From contig CAVYVC010000020.1 of the NCBI GenBank assembly GCA_963771845.1, positions 245,767-309,766 of the forward strand: a stretch of 64,000 nucleotides of DNA, written 5' to 3'. The position numbers were made by a program, and so were the translations under genes. Within the stretch, counting starts at the first letter, position 1. Every line of letters begins with the position of its first letter. Source of the stretch: VAZQ01 sp963771845 (GTDB lineage: Bacteria; Pseudomonadota; Alphaproteobacteria; Rhizobiales; Xanthobacteraceae). Below, piece by piece: positions 34,399 through 42,898 of this stretch. A model generated the notes under the pieces. The model was given only the letters and a program-made list of their open reading frames with translations, searched no databases and was not told the DNA's origin.

Positions 34399-34507
34399 GG
34401 CGACTCCAGCGCGGGCGCAGCATCTGAAGCTTGCGCACTTTGGACCGCGATGAACTAGCGGACAGGCGTTGGGATCACAACCGTTTTGCTGCAATGCACG
34501 AAGTCCG

Positions 34508-34829
34508 CAGTTGCTTGTGAATCCAACCCGGCCGGGCGTCGATGCGCAGTTGGCGCAAGCACAACAGGCCGCTCGGGTACTCGGGCTAACCCTGCACATT
34601 TTGAAGGCCAGCAGCGAGCGTGATCTCGACCCAGTTTTCGTGACGCTGGTCCAACTCCAGGCCGGCGCGCTCATAATCACCGCCGATGGTTTATTTGCCG
34701 ACCGCCTTGATCAAATCGCTGCGCTGGCGAGACGCTATTCGGTTCCCGCGACGTTCCAGTTTCGGGAATTCGCCGCTGCCGGCGGTTTGATGAGGCGTGC
34801 TCGCCATTGCTGACGAGGTGATCGAATAG
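34508..34829 (+). pseudogene. Second remnant of an ABC_sub_bind-family binding protein
   Basis: LLVNPTRPGVDAQLAQAQQA, HILKASSERDLDPVFVTLVQ and FQFREFAAAGGLM correspond to the middle of the protein seen at 30791-31365. After GGLM about 60 residues are missing and the frame is broken; the stretch ADEVIE-stop of the true C-terminus remains at 34812-34829. About 240 bp follow without a supported gene. Confidence 0.75.
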
Positions 34830-35068
34830 GCGCGCATTTGCGAAGTCATTGCTGCATTTGCTCACGACCGCAATTGGCACTCTTCGTCGAATCGCTGCAA
34901 TGCACAAATTCGGGAGCTATCAGAGGTACAACGGACATGCCACGATTCGTCGGCGTATCAGTTCGACGTGAATGACCCTCAAGAGACATGCGGTCGGGCT
35001 TCCCGCGTGCTTGCATCATGGCTGGAATCTCCTCACTATTGGTCGAGACATTCTGGCGAGGACATCGC

Positions 35069-35398
35069 ATGATTACTGCCATCGTCCGATACAAATTGCC
35101 GCCGCAGATCGGCTACTCCGCCTGCCGCGAGCACTTTCACAAGATCGCACCGGGCTTTCGCAACGTGAAAGGGCTGGTCAGCAAGCATTTCATTTGGAGC
35201 GAAAGCGGCTGGGCGGGCGGCGTGTACCAGTGGGAGCGCATGGAGGACGCCAAAGCGTTCTACACCGGGCCGTGGCTTGACGGGATTGTGCAGCGCTACG
35301 GCGTGAAGCCGCAGATCGAGTTCTGCGAGGTCTTCGCGGTGACCGACAACGCGCGCGGCAAGGTCGAGGTCTTGCACGAGACGATGGCCGCCAAATAG
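35069..35398 (+). CDS. YdhR-like / monooxygenase-fold small protein
   Basis: A 109-residue protein starting MITAIVRYKLPPQIGYSACR. The pattern of FHKIAPGFRNVKGLVSKHFI, GGVYQWERMEDAKAFYTGPW and PQIEFCEVFAV is that of dimeric alpha-beta-barrel proteins such as YdhR. It may bind a small hydrophobic compound; activity unknown. It lies 14 bases before the RND remnant. Confidence 0.75.
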   Translation: MITAIVRYKLPPQIGYSACREHFHKIAPGFRNVKGLVSKHFIWSESGWAGGVYQWERMEDAKAFYTGPWLDGIVQRYGVKPQIEFCEVFAVTDNARGKVEVLHETMAAK

Positions 35399-35412
35399 CT
35401 CCTGCAGACCCG

Positions 35413-36514
35413 ATGATCCTGCAGCCGTTCAAATCGGAGCCGGTCGTCAATCGCACGACCGCCGGTGTGTCCAGCCTCGGTCTCGCGGGCCTGCTCTCCT
35501 ATCGCAGCCTGGGACGCGCCGAGGACCCGTCGTTCACGATCAAAGTGGTGATCGTGAGCGCGACGTGGCCGGGGGCGAGCGCTGCCGACATGCAGGATCA
35601 GGTCGCAGATCCCATTGAAAAGAAGCTTCAGGAGCCGCCCTATATCGACAAGGTCACGACCTACACCAAGCCATCGTTCACCGCGATGCAGGTGGCGTTC
35701 AAGGACAACACCCCTGGGCGCGACGTGCCGGAGCTGTTCTATCGAGGAGCCGATCCTCTGGCGTATCAACCGCGACATGGCGATTACCGTGCGCTCCGAT
35801 GTCATCGATGGCGTGCAGCCGCCGGACGTCACGAACGCCGTCTGGCCAAAGCTGGCGTCGATCCGCGCGAGCCTCGAGCCGGCCTACCGGATCGAAATCG
35901 GCGGCGCGATCGAGGAATCGCAGAAAGGCAATGCCTCCATTTTCGCGCTCTTTCCCCTGATGATCTTCGCCATGCTCACGCTGTTGATGATCCAGCTGCA
36001 GAGCATTTCGCGACTGATTCTGGTTTTTCTGACAGCGCCGCTCGGCATCATAGGCGCGTCACTCGGCTTGAATGTCGCCAGCCAGCCGTTCGGATTCGTC
36101 GCACTGCTCGGGCTGATCGCGCTGGCTGGAATGATCATGCGCAATGCCGTGATTCTGGTCGATCAGATCGAGGCGGACGTGCGGCACGGCGTGTCTCGGC
36201 GCGAGGCGATTGTCGAGGCGACCGTGCGACGGGCGCGGCCGGTTGTCCTTACGGCGCTCGCGGCAATTCTTGCCATGATCCCCTTGTCGCGCTCGGCGTT
36301 CTGGGGGCCGATGGCCAGCACCATCATGGGTGGGCTGTTCGTGGCAACGTTTCTGACCTTGCTGTTCCTGCCGAGCCTCTATGCATTATGGTACCGCAAG
36401 CGTCTGGATGAGCGTGACGGCGATGCGAGCGGGTGCCGGCCATCCCCGAACGCTCTCGGCCAGCCGTTCCTATCGCAATCGCAGCAGAGTGAAGGACGTT
36501 CGAGACACCGATGA
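35413..36514 (+). pseudogene. RND efflux pump remnant with large internal deletion
   Basis: The 5' part encodes the pump N-terminus (LSYRSLGRAEDPSFTIKVVI, ATWPGASAADMQDQVADPIE) up to ELFYRGADP near 35750. A second frame then gives the pump C-terminus: INRDMAITVRSDVIDGVQPP, LFPLMIFAMLTLLMIQLQSI, NAVILVDQIE and GGLFVATFLTLLFLPSLYAL. About 650 of roughly 1030 residues are missing. The junction is near 35740-35760. The adaptor (MFP) gene is absent. The TetR gene that follows overlaps its stop by four bases, the normal layout for a regulated efflux operon. Confidence 0.85.
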
Positions 36515-37137
36515 GCGAGCTGACGGACCACGTAGAAACGGACGTGCGGGAGCGAATTCTCGTTACCGCCGAGCGCCTGTTTCGCGAGATCGGCTATCAG
36601 AAGACGACGGTAGCCGATATCGCCAAGACGCTGCGCATGAGCCCAGCCAACGTCTATCGTTTCTTCGATTCGAAGAAGGCTATCAACGTCGGCGTCGCAC
36701 GCCGCCTCATGGGCCAGGTGGAGCGGGAGTCACAAGCGATCACCAAAGCGCCGGGAAGCCCCACCCAAAGGATGCGTGAGCTCCTGACGAGCATCAGCCG
36801 GATGAACGCAGACCGCTATGTCGCCGACGCGAAAATGCATGAGATGGTCGCCTTCGCCATGGAGGAAAATTGGGACGTTTGCCGGACGCATATAGACTGC
36901 ATCACGGGCATCATCGCCAAGGTGATCGCGGACGGTGTCGCTGCCGGCGAGTTTCAAGTGCCCGACGTGAACCTTGCGGCGGTTTGCACATGCACGGCGA
37001 TGGTTCGCTTCTTCCATCCGCAATTGATCGCGGAAGGCGCGGATAAGCCCAGCCCCACTTTGGATCAGATGATCGACTTTGTCATTCGTGGGCTCCAGGC
37101 GCAGCATCGGCCAGGCTCGTCGCAATCCAGCCGTTGA
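36511..37137 (+). CDS. TetR-family transcriptional regulator
   Basis: A 208-residue repressor. The N-terminal DNA-binding domain (about 14-60) reads ILVTAERLFREIGYQKTTVA then IAKTLRMSPANVYRFFDSKK, the classical TetR helix-turn-helix. The C-terminal ligand domain is divergent. It overlaps the RND remnant by ATGA and probably once controlled that pump; its target may now be gone. Confidence 0.92.
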   Translation: MSELTDHVETDVRERILVTAERLFREIGYQKTTVADIAKTLRMSPANVYRFFDSKKAINVGVARRLMGQVERESQAITKAPGSPTQRMRELLTSISRMNADRYVADAKMHEMVAFAMEENWDVCRTHIDCITGIIAKVIADGVAAGEFQVPDVNLAAVCTCTAMVRFFHPQLIAEGADKPSPTLDQMIDFVIRGLQAQHRPGSSQSSR

Positions 37138-37185
37138 CCGGTTGGCTTGCCTCTTGCAGTATCCCGGACGAAAGGCGCAAAGACC

Positions 37186-38055
37186 GTGGCATCGTATCGG
37201 CGGATCGAAGTCAAGCCTATCGCAGGAGCGCTCGGCGCCGAAATCGCCAACGTCGACCTCGATCGGCTGGATGATGAAACCTTCAGGGAAATAAAGGCAG
37301 CTTGGCTCGATCATCTTGTGGTCTTTTTCCGCAACCAGAAGCTGACACCCCAGCAGCAGATCGCCTTCGCCAAGCGCTTCGGCGAAATCCACCATCACCC
37401 GTTCATGCAAGGCATGGACGAGCATCCGGAGATCCTCGAAATCATCAAGGAGGAGAGTGACACCAGAGCATTCGGGGAAGTCTGGCACACCGACCAGATG
37501 TTCAATCCGCAGCCCGCCAAGGCGACGATACTTTACGCCAAGGAGACGCCTGATGCGGGCGGCGATACGCTGTTTGCCAATATGTATCTCGCTTATGACG
37601 CGCTGTCCGATGCGATGAAAGAGATGCTCCAGAGCATCAAGACCTGGAATGTCGGTGACCGCAAGAAACTGAGCCGGACAAACGAGATAGCTGCTACGAA
37701 AGGCCGTTACGCCGGCAACGAGAAGATGGCAGCCAAGGTGCGAGACCCCGGCGACCTGCAGACGCAAGCGGCACACCCGCTTGTGCGGACCCATCCTGAA
37801 ACCGGCCGTAAAGCACTCTACATCAGCAATCACACGCAAACGCTCGAAGGGTTTGCACATGCCGAGGCGGGGCCCATTCTCGATTTTCTGAGGCAGCATG
37901 CCATCCAGCCGGAGTTTACCTGCCGATTCCGATGGGAGGTTGGTTCACTGGCGATCTGGGACAACCGCTGCACCCAGCATCGCGCGCTCAACGATTATCC
38001 GGGCAAGCGCCGGCGCATGCATCGGATCACCATCGCAGGGGATGCGCCGGTCTAA
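37186..38055 (+). CDS. TauD/TfdA-family Fe(II)/2-oxoglutarate dioxygenase
   Basis: A 289-residue dioxygenase. The iron triad is H101-x-D103 in GEVWHTDQMF and H265 in CTQHRALNDY; R276-R280 in GKRRRMHRITI should bind 2-oxoglutarate. Family members hydroxylate taurine, alkyl sulfates, 2,4-D or related acids. GTG 37186 (VASYRRIEVKPIAGALGAEI) matches homologue starts; TTG 37147 is an alternative. The substrate cannot be predicted. Confidence 0.9.
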   Translation: MASYRRIEVKPIAGALGAEIANVDLDRLDDETFREIKAAWLDHLVVFFRNQKLTPQQQIAFAKRFGEIHHHPFMQGMDEHPEILEIIKEESDTRAFGEVWHTDQMFNPQPAKATILYAKETPDAGGDTLFANMYLAYDALSDAMKEMLQSIKTWNVGDRKKLSRTNEIAATKGRYAGNEKMAAKVRDPGDLQTQAAHPLVRTHPETGRKALYISNHTQTLEGFAHAEAGPILDFLRQHAIQPEFTCRFRWEVGSLAIWDNRCTQHRALNDYPGKRRRMHRITIAGDAPV

Positions 38056-38140
38056 CGCTGGCCCCCACCTTCCCTCCCCCGCGTGCGGGCGAGATCAGCA
38101 AGTCTTTCAATCGAGATAACTTCCGTCTGGGCAAGCAGCG

Positions 38141-38557
38141 ATGATCGATCACGTCTCCGTGGCGGTGAGCGACCTCGACGAGGGGACGCGCTTCTATGAA
38201 GCGGTGCTGGGCGTCATCGGCTATCGAAAGCTCGAGACCCGCGGGCGCACAGTCGGGTTCGGAAAAGAGTATCCCGAGTTCTGGATCAATCTGCGCACGA
38301 CCATGGCGCCGGTTCCCGAGGATTGCGGCGCGCATGTCGGACTGCGCGCGCGGGCGGCCGAGCTGGTCGATGCATTCCATGCCGCAGCGCTCGCGGCCGG
38401 CGGACAATCTGACGGCGCGCCGGGGCTGCGTGCGCAGCACGGGCAAGGCTACTATGCTGCCTTCATTCGCGATCGCGATGGCAACCGAATTGAAGCGGTT
38501 ACATTTCTGCCTCAAACGCAAGCTGATCGAATGACCGAGAGTTGGCACGTCCCTTGA
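38141..38557 (+). CDS. VOC-family (glyoxalase/bleomycin-resistance-like) protein
   Basis: A 138-residue vicinal-oxygen-chelate protein with the two beta-alpha-beta-beta-beta modules: MIDHVSVAVSDLDEGTRFYE and the metal-binding GYYAAFIRDRDGNRIEAV. The His near residue 4 and Glu near residue 122 are the likely metal ligands. Substrate unknown; it may be a lyase or isomerase linked to the preceding dioxygenase. Confidence 0.85.
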   Translation: MIDHVSVAVSDLDEGTRFYEAVLGVIGYRKLETRGRTVGFGKEYPEFWINLRTTMAPVPEDCGAHVGLRARAAELVDAFHAAALAAGGQSDGAPGLRAQHGQGYYAAFIRDRDGNRIEAVTFLPQTQADRMTESWHVP

Positions 38558-38566
38558 CTAGCACGT

Positions 38567-38653
38567 GTAGCCCGGGTTGAGCCGAGCGAAACCCGGGGAC
38601 CGCCTTACCCGGCATGGTTTGCCCCGGATTTCGCTGCGCTCAATCCGGGCTAC
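38567..38653. repeat. REP-like palindromic repeat, family B, copy 2
   Basis: GTAGCCCGGGTTGAGCC at the left and GCTCAATCCGGGCTAC at the right, with inner GAAACCCGGGGACC and CCCGGATTTCGCTGCG. It closely matches the copy at 8323-8402. It lies between the VOC gene and the YbhB-like gene on the same strand, ending 20 bases before the latter's start. Confidence 0.85.
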
Positions 38654-38672
38654 CGGTGACAGAAGTGAGAAG

Positions 38673-39248
38673 ATGATGCTGCCAAGGGCTCGTGCGTTTG
38701 TGCTTGCTGTCACTCTGCCGATAATTGCAGTGGAGACGGCAAACGCGCAGTCGCAACGCTTCACGCTGTCTTCTCCTGCCTTCGAAGACAACGCCATGCT
38801 GCCGGTCAAATACGCCGGTGACAAAGTATGCGGCGGCGATAGCCGCGGCAGCAATATCTCGCCGCCCTTGACGTGGACGAGCCCACCTGCGGGAACGAAG
38901 AGTTTTGCCGTCTTGATGATCGACCCGGACGGGCGGCGCGGCATCGGTTCGGTGCACTGGGTAGCCTACGGCATCCCGGCCGAGCGTAGAGAGCTGAAGG
39001 AAGGCGAGGGCGGAGCGCCGACCGCCGATATCACCAGCGGCAAGAACTCGCGCGGATCAATGGGCTATGCCGGACCGTGTGGCCCGCCCGTCGATGCGCC
39101 GCATCATTATGTCTTCAATGTCCTCGCGCTGGACCTCGCACCGGACGCCTTGCCAGGCGGTCTCGATCGCGAGCAGCTCTTAAAGTCGATCGCCGGTCAT
39201 AGTCTTGGACCAGCGAGCCTGGTGGTACGCTATCGCCGCGCGCCCTGA
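38673..39248 (+). CDS. YbhB/YbcL-family (PEBP-like) secreted protein
   Basis: A 191-residue phosphatidylethanolamine-binding-protein homologue with a signal peptide (ARAFVLAVTLPIIAVETANA, residues about 6-25). Family motifs are NISPPLTWTSPPAGTKSFAV, MIDPDG, VHWVAYGIP and GYAGPCGPP with the ligand-pocket PPxxxPHHYVF. Periplasmic; biochemical role in bacteria unclear. Confidence 0.92.
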   Translation: MMLPRARAFVLAVTLPIIAVETANAQSQRFTLSSPAFEDNAMLPVKYAGDKVCGGDSRGSNISPPLTWTSPPAGTKSFAVLMIDPDGRRGIGSVHWVAYGIPAERRELKEGEGGAPTADITSGKNSRGSMGYAGPCGPPVDAPHHYVFNVLALDLAPDALPGGLDREQLLKSIAGHSLGPASLVVRYRRAP

Positions 39249-39317
39249 GCTGCCCGCGCGCAAAACGAGTTTTACAACGCGGGTGGCGCCAGACCGTCAG
39301 TAAAACAGGAGACGCAG

Positions 39318-39884
39318 ATGCGCTTGCCGCTTCTTTCATCTTCGGAAATGAGCCCCCAGCAACGAACACTCTACCAGGACATGCGCGAGGGCATCGAAGC
39401 GAATTTCAAAGGGTTCACCGCCATCGATAAAACAGGCGCCTTGATCGGTCCATGGAACCCATGGCTGAGATTTCCGAAATTTGGCGGACCCGTATGGGAG
39501 CTGGTCAAAGCTCTATCCACGTCGCCGACGCTTCCCAAACCAGTTAGAGAGATCGCTATCCTGGTAACGGGTGCGAAGTTTCACTCCGCCTATGAAATCT
39601 ACGCGCACGTGCTCGTTGCGGAATTGCGTGGTCTCCCGGACGACAAAATAGCCACGATCGTTGCCGGCCAGCGCCCAAGCGACCTTACGCGCGAGCAAGC
39701 CATCGCCTATGATCTGGCCTCGGCTCTGGTCGCGGGCGGCGTCCTGCCGGAGCTGACTTACCGGCAGTCGATTGCGGCATTCGGAGCGGAAGGGACAGCC
39801 GAGTTCATCAATCTCGTTGGGCTGTATTGCATGGTATCGGTCACCTTGAATGGGTTCGATGTCCCGGTCCCCGAAACGACGTGA
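39318..39884 (+). CDS. Carboxymuconolactone decarboxylase-like (AhpD-fold) protein
   Basis: A 188-residue all-helical protein of the CMD/AhpD superfamily. PVREIAILVTGAKFHSAYEI followed by YAHVLVAELRG aligns with the family core; the usual CxxC of AhpD is absent, so a peroxidase role is unlikely and a lactone decarboxylase-like or unknown role is more probable. Its end overlaps the start of a 39-residue ORF. Confidence 0.85.
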   Translation: MRLPLLSSSEMSPQQRTLYQDMREGIEANFKGFTAIDKTGALIGPWNPWLRFPKFGGPVWELVKALSTSPTLPKPVREIAILVTGAKFHSAYEIYAHVLVAELRGLPDDKIATIVAGQRPSDLTREQAIAYDLASALVAGGVLPELTYRQSIAAFGAEGTAEFINLVGLYCMVSVTLNGFDVPVPETT

Positions 39885-39978
39885 ATTTATTGCGCTGCTC
39901 GGCGTCGCCACAGCCGCCGGGGGTGCAATTGCCTCGATCGCCGGATATGATGGGCCAATGGTCGAAGAACTGCGATGA
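39859..39978 (+). CDS. Small ORF with twin-arginine-like leader, coupled to prohibitin gene
   Basis: A 39-residue frame, MSRSPKRREFIALLGVATAA and 19 further residues. KRREFIALLG is a Tat-type signal core and resembles the leader of ABC_sub_bind binding proteins in this clade. Its stop (TGA 39976-39978) overlaps the ATG of the prohibitin gene as ATGA, and its start overlaps the end of the preceding gene. It may be a remnant of a secreted protein, or a real leader peptide that sets up translational coupling. Confidence 0.4.
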   Translation: MSRSPKRREFIALLGVATAAGGAIASIAGYDGPMVEELR

Positions 39979-41078
39979 ACCCCCGTCTTTTCGCCATTGA
40001 CGACAAGCCAGCCCCCGGCCGAATCGGCCGCACGTGGTGGCATTTTGTCGAGCGCCAGCTACCAATGCTGGTCATCTACTTGCTGGTGGCAACCCTGGTT
40101 TGCGCCATCGTCGCTCCGTTCGTGCTGGTCACAGTGCCGAGCGGCTATATCGGCGTCCTATGGAAACGATTTGGCGGCGGAACCGTGCTCGATCCGCGTT
40201 ATCTCAAAAATGAGGGAATGCGTATCACTTTGCCATGGAACGAAGTCGTTTTGTATGATCTGCGGCTGCAATCCGTAACACAAACCTATAACGCGATTTC
40301 AAGTGACGGCATCAACCTCTCGGCAACCATCAACATCCGCTTTCGATTGAAGCGCGACTCTGTTCCTGCGTTGCACCAATCGATTGGTTCGGATTACGTC
40401 AAAATGCTGATCGTTCCCGAAATCGGCAGCCGGATGCGTGAGGTCATTGCGGAATACACAGCGGAGGACGTGTACTCCACGAAACGCACGGAAATTCAGG
40501 ACAAAATCCGCAAGCGTGCGGAGTCCACATTGGGCGAGAGGGTGATGGAAGGAGAGGGCGAAGAGGCGGAGGAGAACGCTCCTTATCGAATCCCGCTCTA
40601 CGCCATGCTCAATCTTGTCGACACTCTCATTCTTGGCATTGAACTGCCGGAGGCCGTGGTCAACGCTATCAATCACAAAATCGAGCAATACTATATTTCG
40701 GAGGAGTACAAGTTCCGCGTAGCGCGCGAGATAAGGAAGTCCGAGCGCAAGAAGATCGAGGCAGAAGGGATCAGCGAATTTCAGCGGATCGTCAGTCAAG
40801 GCATTTCCGACTCGTACCTGCGTTGGCGCGCCATCGATGCAACCCTGCTACTCGCCCAATCCAACAATTCGAAGGTGGTGATCATCGGCAGCGGCAAGGA
40901 CGGGTTGCCGACGATCCTGGGCAATGCCGGCAGATCGCCATCAGTGCAATCGACATCACCGGCTGGCAGTGCAGAGATTGCGCCGGATACAAAAAAGGAC
41001 ACCGGCTCGGCGACATCTCTAGAGCAAGCGCCAGCTAATACCTCGATATCCGGTCGGTCACCTGAAACACCACAATAA
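39975..41078 (+). CDS. Prohibitin/SPFH-domain membrane protein
   Basis: A 367-residue protein with one N-terminal membrane span (about residues 30-55, MLVIYLLVATLVCAIVAPFV), then a band-7/SPFH domain (VPSGYIGVLWKRFGGGTVLD to about residue 240) and a coiled-coil rich in Lys/Glu (REIRKSERKKIEAEGISEFQ). The tail from 325 is low-complexity Ser/Pro/Thr. SPFH proteins scaffold membrane microdomains and often regulate membrane proteases; no FtsH or NfeD gene is adjacent. Confidence 0.9.
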   Translation: MNPRLFAIDDKPAPGRIGRTWWHFVERQLPMLVIYLLVATLVCAIVAPFVLVTVPSGYIGVLWKRFGGGTVLDPRYLKNEGMRITLPWNEVVLYDLRLQSVTQTYNAISSDGINLSATINIRFRLKRDSVPALHQSIGSDYVKMLIVPEIGSRMREVIAEYTAEDVYSTKRTEIQDKIRKRAESTLGERVMEGEGEEAEENAPYRIPLYAMLNLVDTLILGIELPEAVVNAINHKIEQYYISEEYKFRVAREIRKSERKKIEAEGISEFQRIVSQGISDSYLRWRAIDATLLLAQSNNSKVVIIGSGKDGLPTILGNAGRSPSVQSTSPAGSAEIAPDTKKDTGSATSLEQAPANTSISGRSPETPQ

Positions 41079-41127
41079 TTGAAGCCATACGAAAACGAGA
41101 CCGCTCAGCCTATTTGGTGGACAAGAA

Positions 41128-41940
41128 ATGAGCGGGATTCGCGAATTTGAGTACGCGGGATGGCAGGCGGCGGCGCAAGCCTATGCCAAATCGTTTGCCG
41201 TTGCGACCGCGCAGTTCGTTCAACCCCTGCTCGATGCAGTATCGGCCCGTGCGGGCGTCACCATCCTCGATGTGGCATGCGGGCCGGGCGTCGTCTCCGC
41301 ACAGGCCACCGAGCGCGGCGCAAAAACGGCAGGGATTGATTTTTCGCCGGAAATGATACGGCTTGCACGAGAAGCCAACCCGAATCTCGAGTTTCACGTT
41401 GCTGATGTTGAGCAATTACCCTTCGACAATGCCCATTTCGATGCGGCGGTTGTGAATTTTGGATTGCACCATTTCGAACATCCGCACAAGGCGCTCGCTG
41501 AAATTCATCGCGTATTGCGTCCACATGGGCGCATTGCCTACACCAAATGGGTTTCACAACGGGACAATCCACCCTATCGCATGATTCTCGATGCGATCGC
41601 CGAGCACGGCTCGATGGATGTTCCCATGCCCGCGGGCCAGGATGCCAGTCTCAGCATCGAAGAGCTAAATCGGATGACACAGGAAGCTGGCTTTACGATC
41701 AATACGGCAGAGATGAGCCCGACGGAAAAACTGTGGCGGCTTCCATTCGGGACCGATCTGATCGATGTGTTTTCGTCTGCCACTGCGCGCATGGCGATAT
41801 TGTTGCGTGCCCAAAGCCCGATATCGATGAGCAGGATACGCGCGCAGGTCGCGCAAAACGTGGCGCGCTACGTACAAAATGAGGCCATCCAAATGCCGGT
41901 GCGCGCTTTCGTTGTTTCAGCCGTATCTGCGCACCCTTGA
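41128..41940 (+). CDS. Class I SAM-dependent methyltransferase (UbiE-like)
   Basis: A 270-residue Rossmann methyltransferase: motif I TILDVACGPGVVSAQA, motif II AGIDFSPEMIRLAR, DVEQLPFDNAHFDAAVVNFG as motif III and HRVLRPHGRIAYT. The layout resembles Methyltransf_11 enzymes. Substrate unknown; no biosynthetic cluster is around it. Confidence 0.88.
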   Translation: MSGIREFEYAGWQAAAQAYAKSFAVATAQFVQPLLDAVSARAGVTILDVACGPGVVSAQATERGAKTAGIDFSPEMIRLAREANPNLEFHVADVEQLPFDNAHFDAAVVNFGLHHFEHPHKALAEIHRVLRPHGRIAYTKWVSQRDNPPYRMILDAIAEHGSMDVPMPAGQDASLSIEELNRMTQEAGFTINTAEMSPTEKLWRLPFGTDLIDVFSSATARMAILLRAQSPISMSRIRAQVAQNVARYVQNEAIQMPVRAFVVSAVSAHP

Positions 41941-42014
41941 TCTCGTGCAGGTTTTCCGCCTCGGTTTGGTCCCCCCGCCCCACTTTGGACATTCGCCAGG
42001 TACATGCTTGAGCG

Positions 42015-42689
42015 ATGCGGTACTTGGCGATGCTTTTGCTCGCGCTGATTTCCGTTCCCGCCTGGGCGAACGAGCCAGCTTCGCTTTTGCAAGAAGCCAA
42101 GGCTCTCGGCGCTCCCATTGCAGCGGTTCAGCGCGCCATTGAGATTTCGCGCCGTCCGGATTTCCCAAGAAAAGACGCGCTCGCGGTGTTTGATATTTCA
42201 CAGCCATCCGCGAAGAAAAGATTGTATGTTCTGGATCTCAAATCAGGTCATGTCACCGCTCATTACGCGGCGCATGGAAAACATAACGGGCCCAACGCCA
42301 GAGCCACCAAATTTAAAGGCTTTCAAACGGACCTGGACATGGTGCCGCTGGGCCCGCTCAAAACCGCGCATTCCGAAGTGATGGATCACTACCACACGAT
42401 TGTAGACCGCTACGACGGAACTGTTTATCGCAATATGATCGTTGTAATCCTCGAGGGCGTCACCTCCTACAACAATTACATCAACCACACTCCTCCTTTT
42501 AAATGGATCATCCATCCGAACTGGTACACCACTGCCGCCTTTCGCGCCAAAAACGACGGCATGCTGGGGAGGAGCAACGGTTGCATTACCCTCGATCCAG
42601 TCGATAACAACCAGCTCATCACCAAGCTTGAGGGTGGAGCTCTGGTTTATGTGACGGTCGGAGACGACCCGATCGAGAAGTATTTCTAG
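42015..42689 (+). CDS. Secreted L,D-transpeptidase catalytic-domain protein (YkuD_2-like)
   Basis: A 224-residue protein with a signal peptide (MRYLAMLLLALISVPAWA). The catalytic motif GRSNGCITLDP has Cys190, and VLDLKSGHVTAHYAAHGK with SEVMDHYHTIV fits the murein L,D-transpeptidase YkuD_2 family. Expected to act on peptidoglycan cross-links in the periplasm. Its stop codon is directly followed by a family E palindromic repeat. Confidence 0.85.
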   Translation: MRYLAMLLLALISVPAWANEPASLLQEAKALGAPIAAVQRAIEISRRPDFPRKDALAVFDISQPSAKKRLYVLDLKSGHVTAHYAAHGKHNGPNARATKFKGFQTDLDMVPLGPLKTAHSEVMDHYHTIVDRYDGTVYRNMIVVILEGVTSYNNYINHTPPFKWIIHPNWYTTAAFRAKNDGMLGRSNGCITLDPVDNNQLITKLEGGALVYVTVGDDPIEKYF

Positions 42690-42833
42690 AGCGCGTTCCG
42701 CTCGAATAGAATCGTAGATGGGCAAAGGAGCCGGCGCTTGCGCCGGCGACGTGGCCCACGCGTGGGCACGGCGCGGACGCAGTCAAGCTTGCGCAGACTG
42801 CGTAAACTTGTCTGCGATGCGCGCCTTTGCCCC
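42690..42833. repeat. Palindromic MITE-like repeat, family E, copy 1
   Basis: Begins GCGCGTTCCGCTCGAATAGA directly after the L,D-transpeptidase stop. It contains GGAGCCGGCGCTTGCGCCGGC, CCCACGCGTGGGCACGGCG and GCTTGCGCAGACTGCG. The terminal pair is TGGGCAAAGG (42719) and GCGCGCCTTTGCCC. A copy about 90 percent identical by eye is at 62473-62620 and a longer symmetric relative is at 52050-52224. Confidence 0.85.
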
Positions 42834-42898
42834 AGTTTGTTGCGCCAGGGCGGGTTTGAAACCCGCCCCAACACGTGTCACTATCGAGCGCGCTTGTT

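Noticed and set aside
29300..36500. Intact prophage or defence island
   Set aside because: Only a DUF5681 pair suggests phage origin; there is no integrase, capsid, terminase large subunit or recognisable defence gene.
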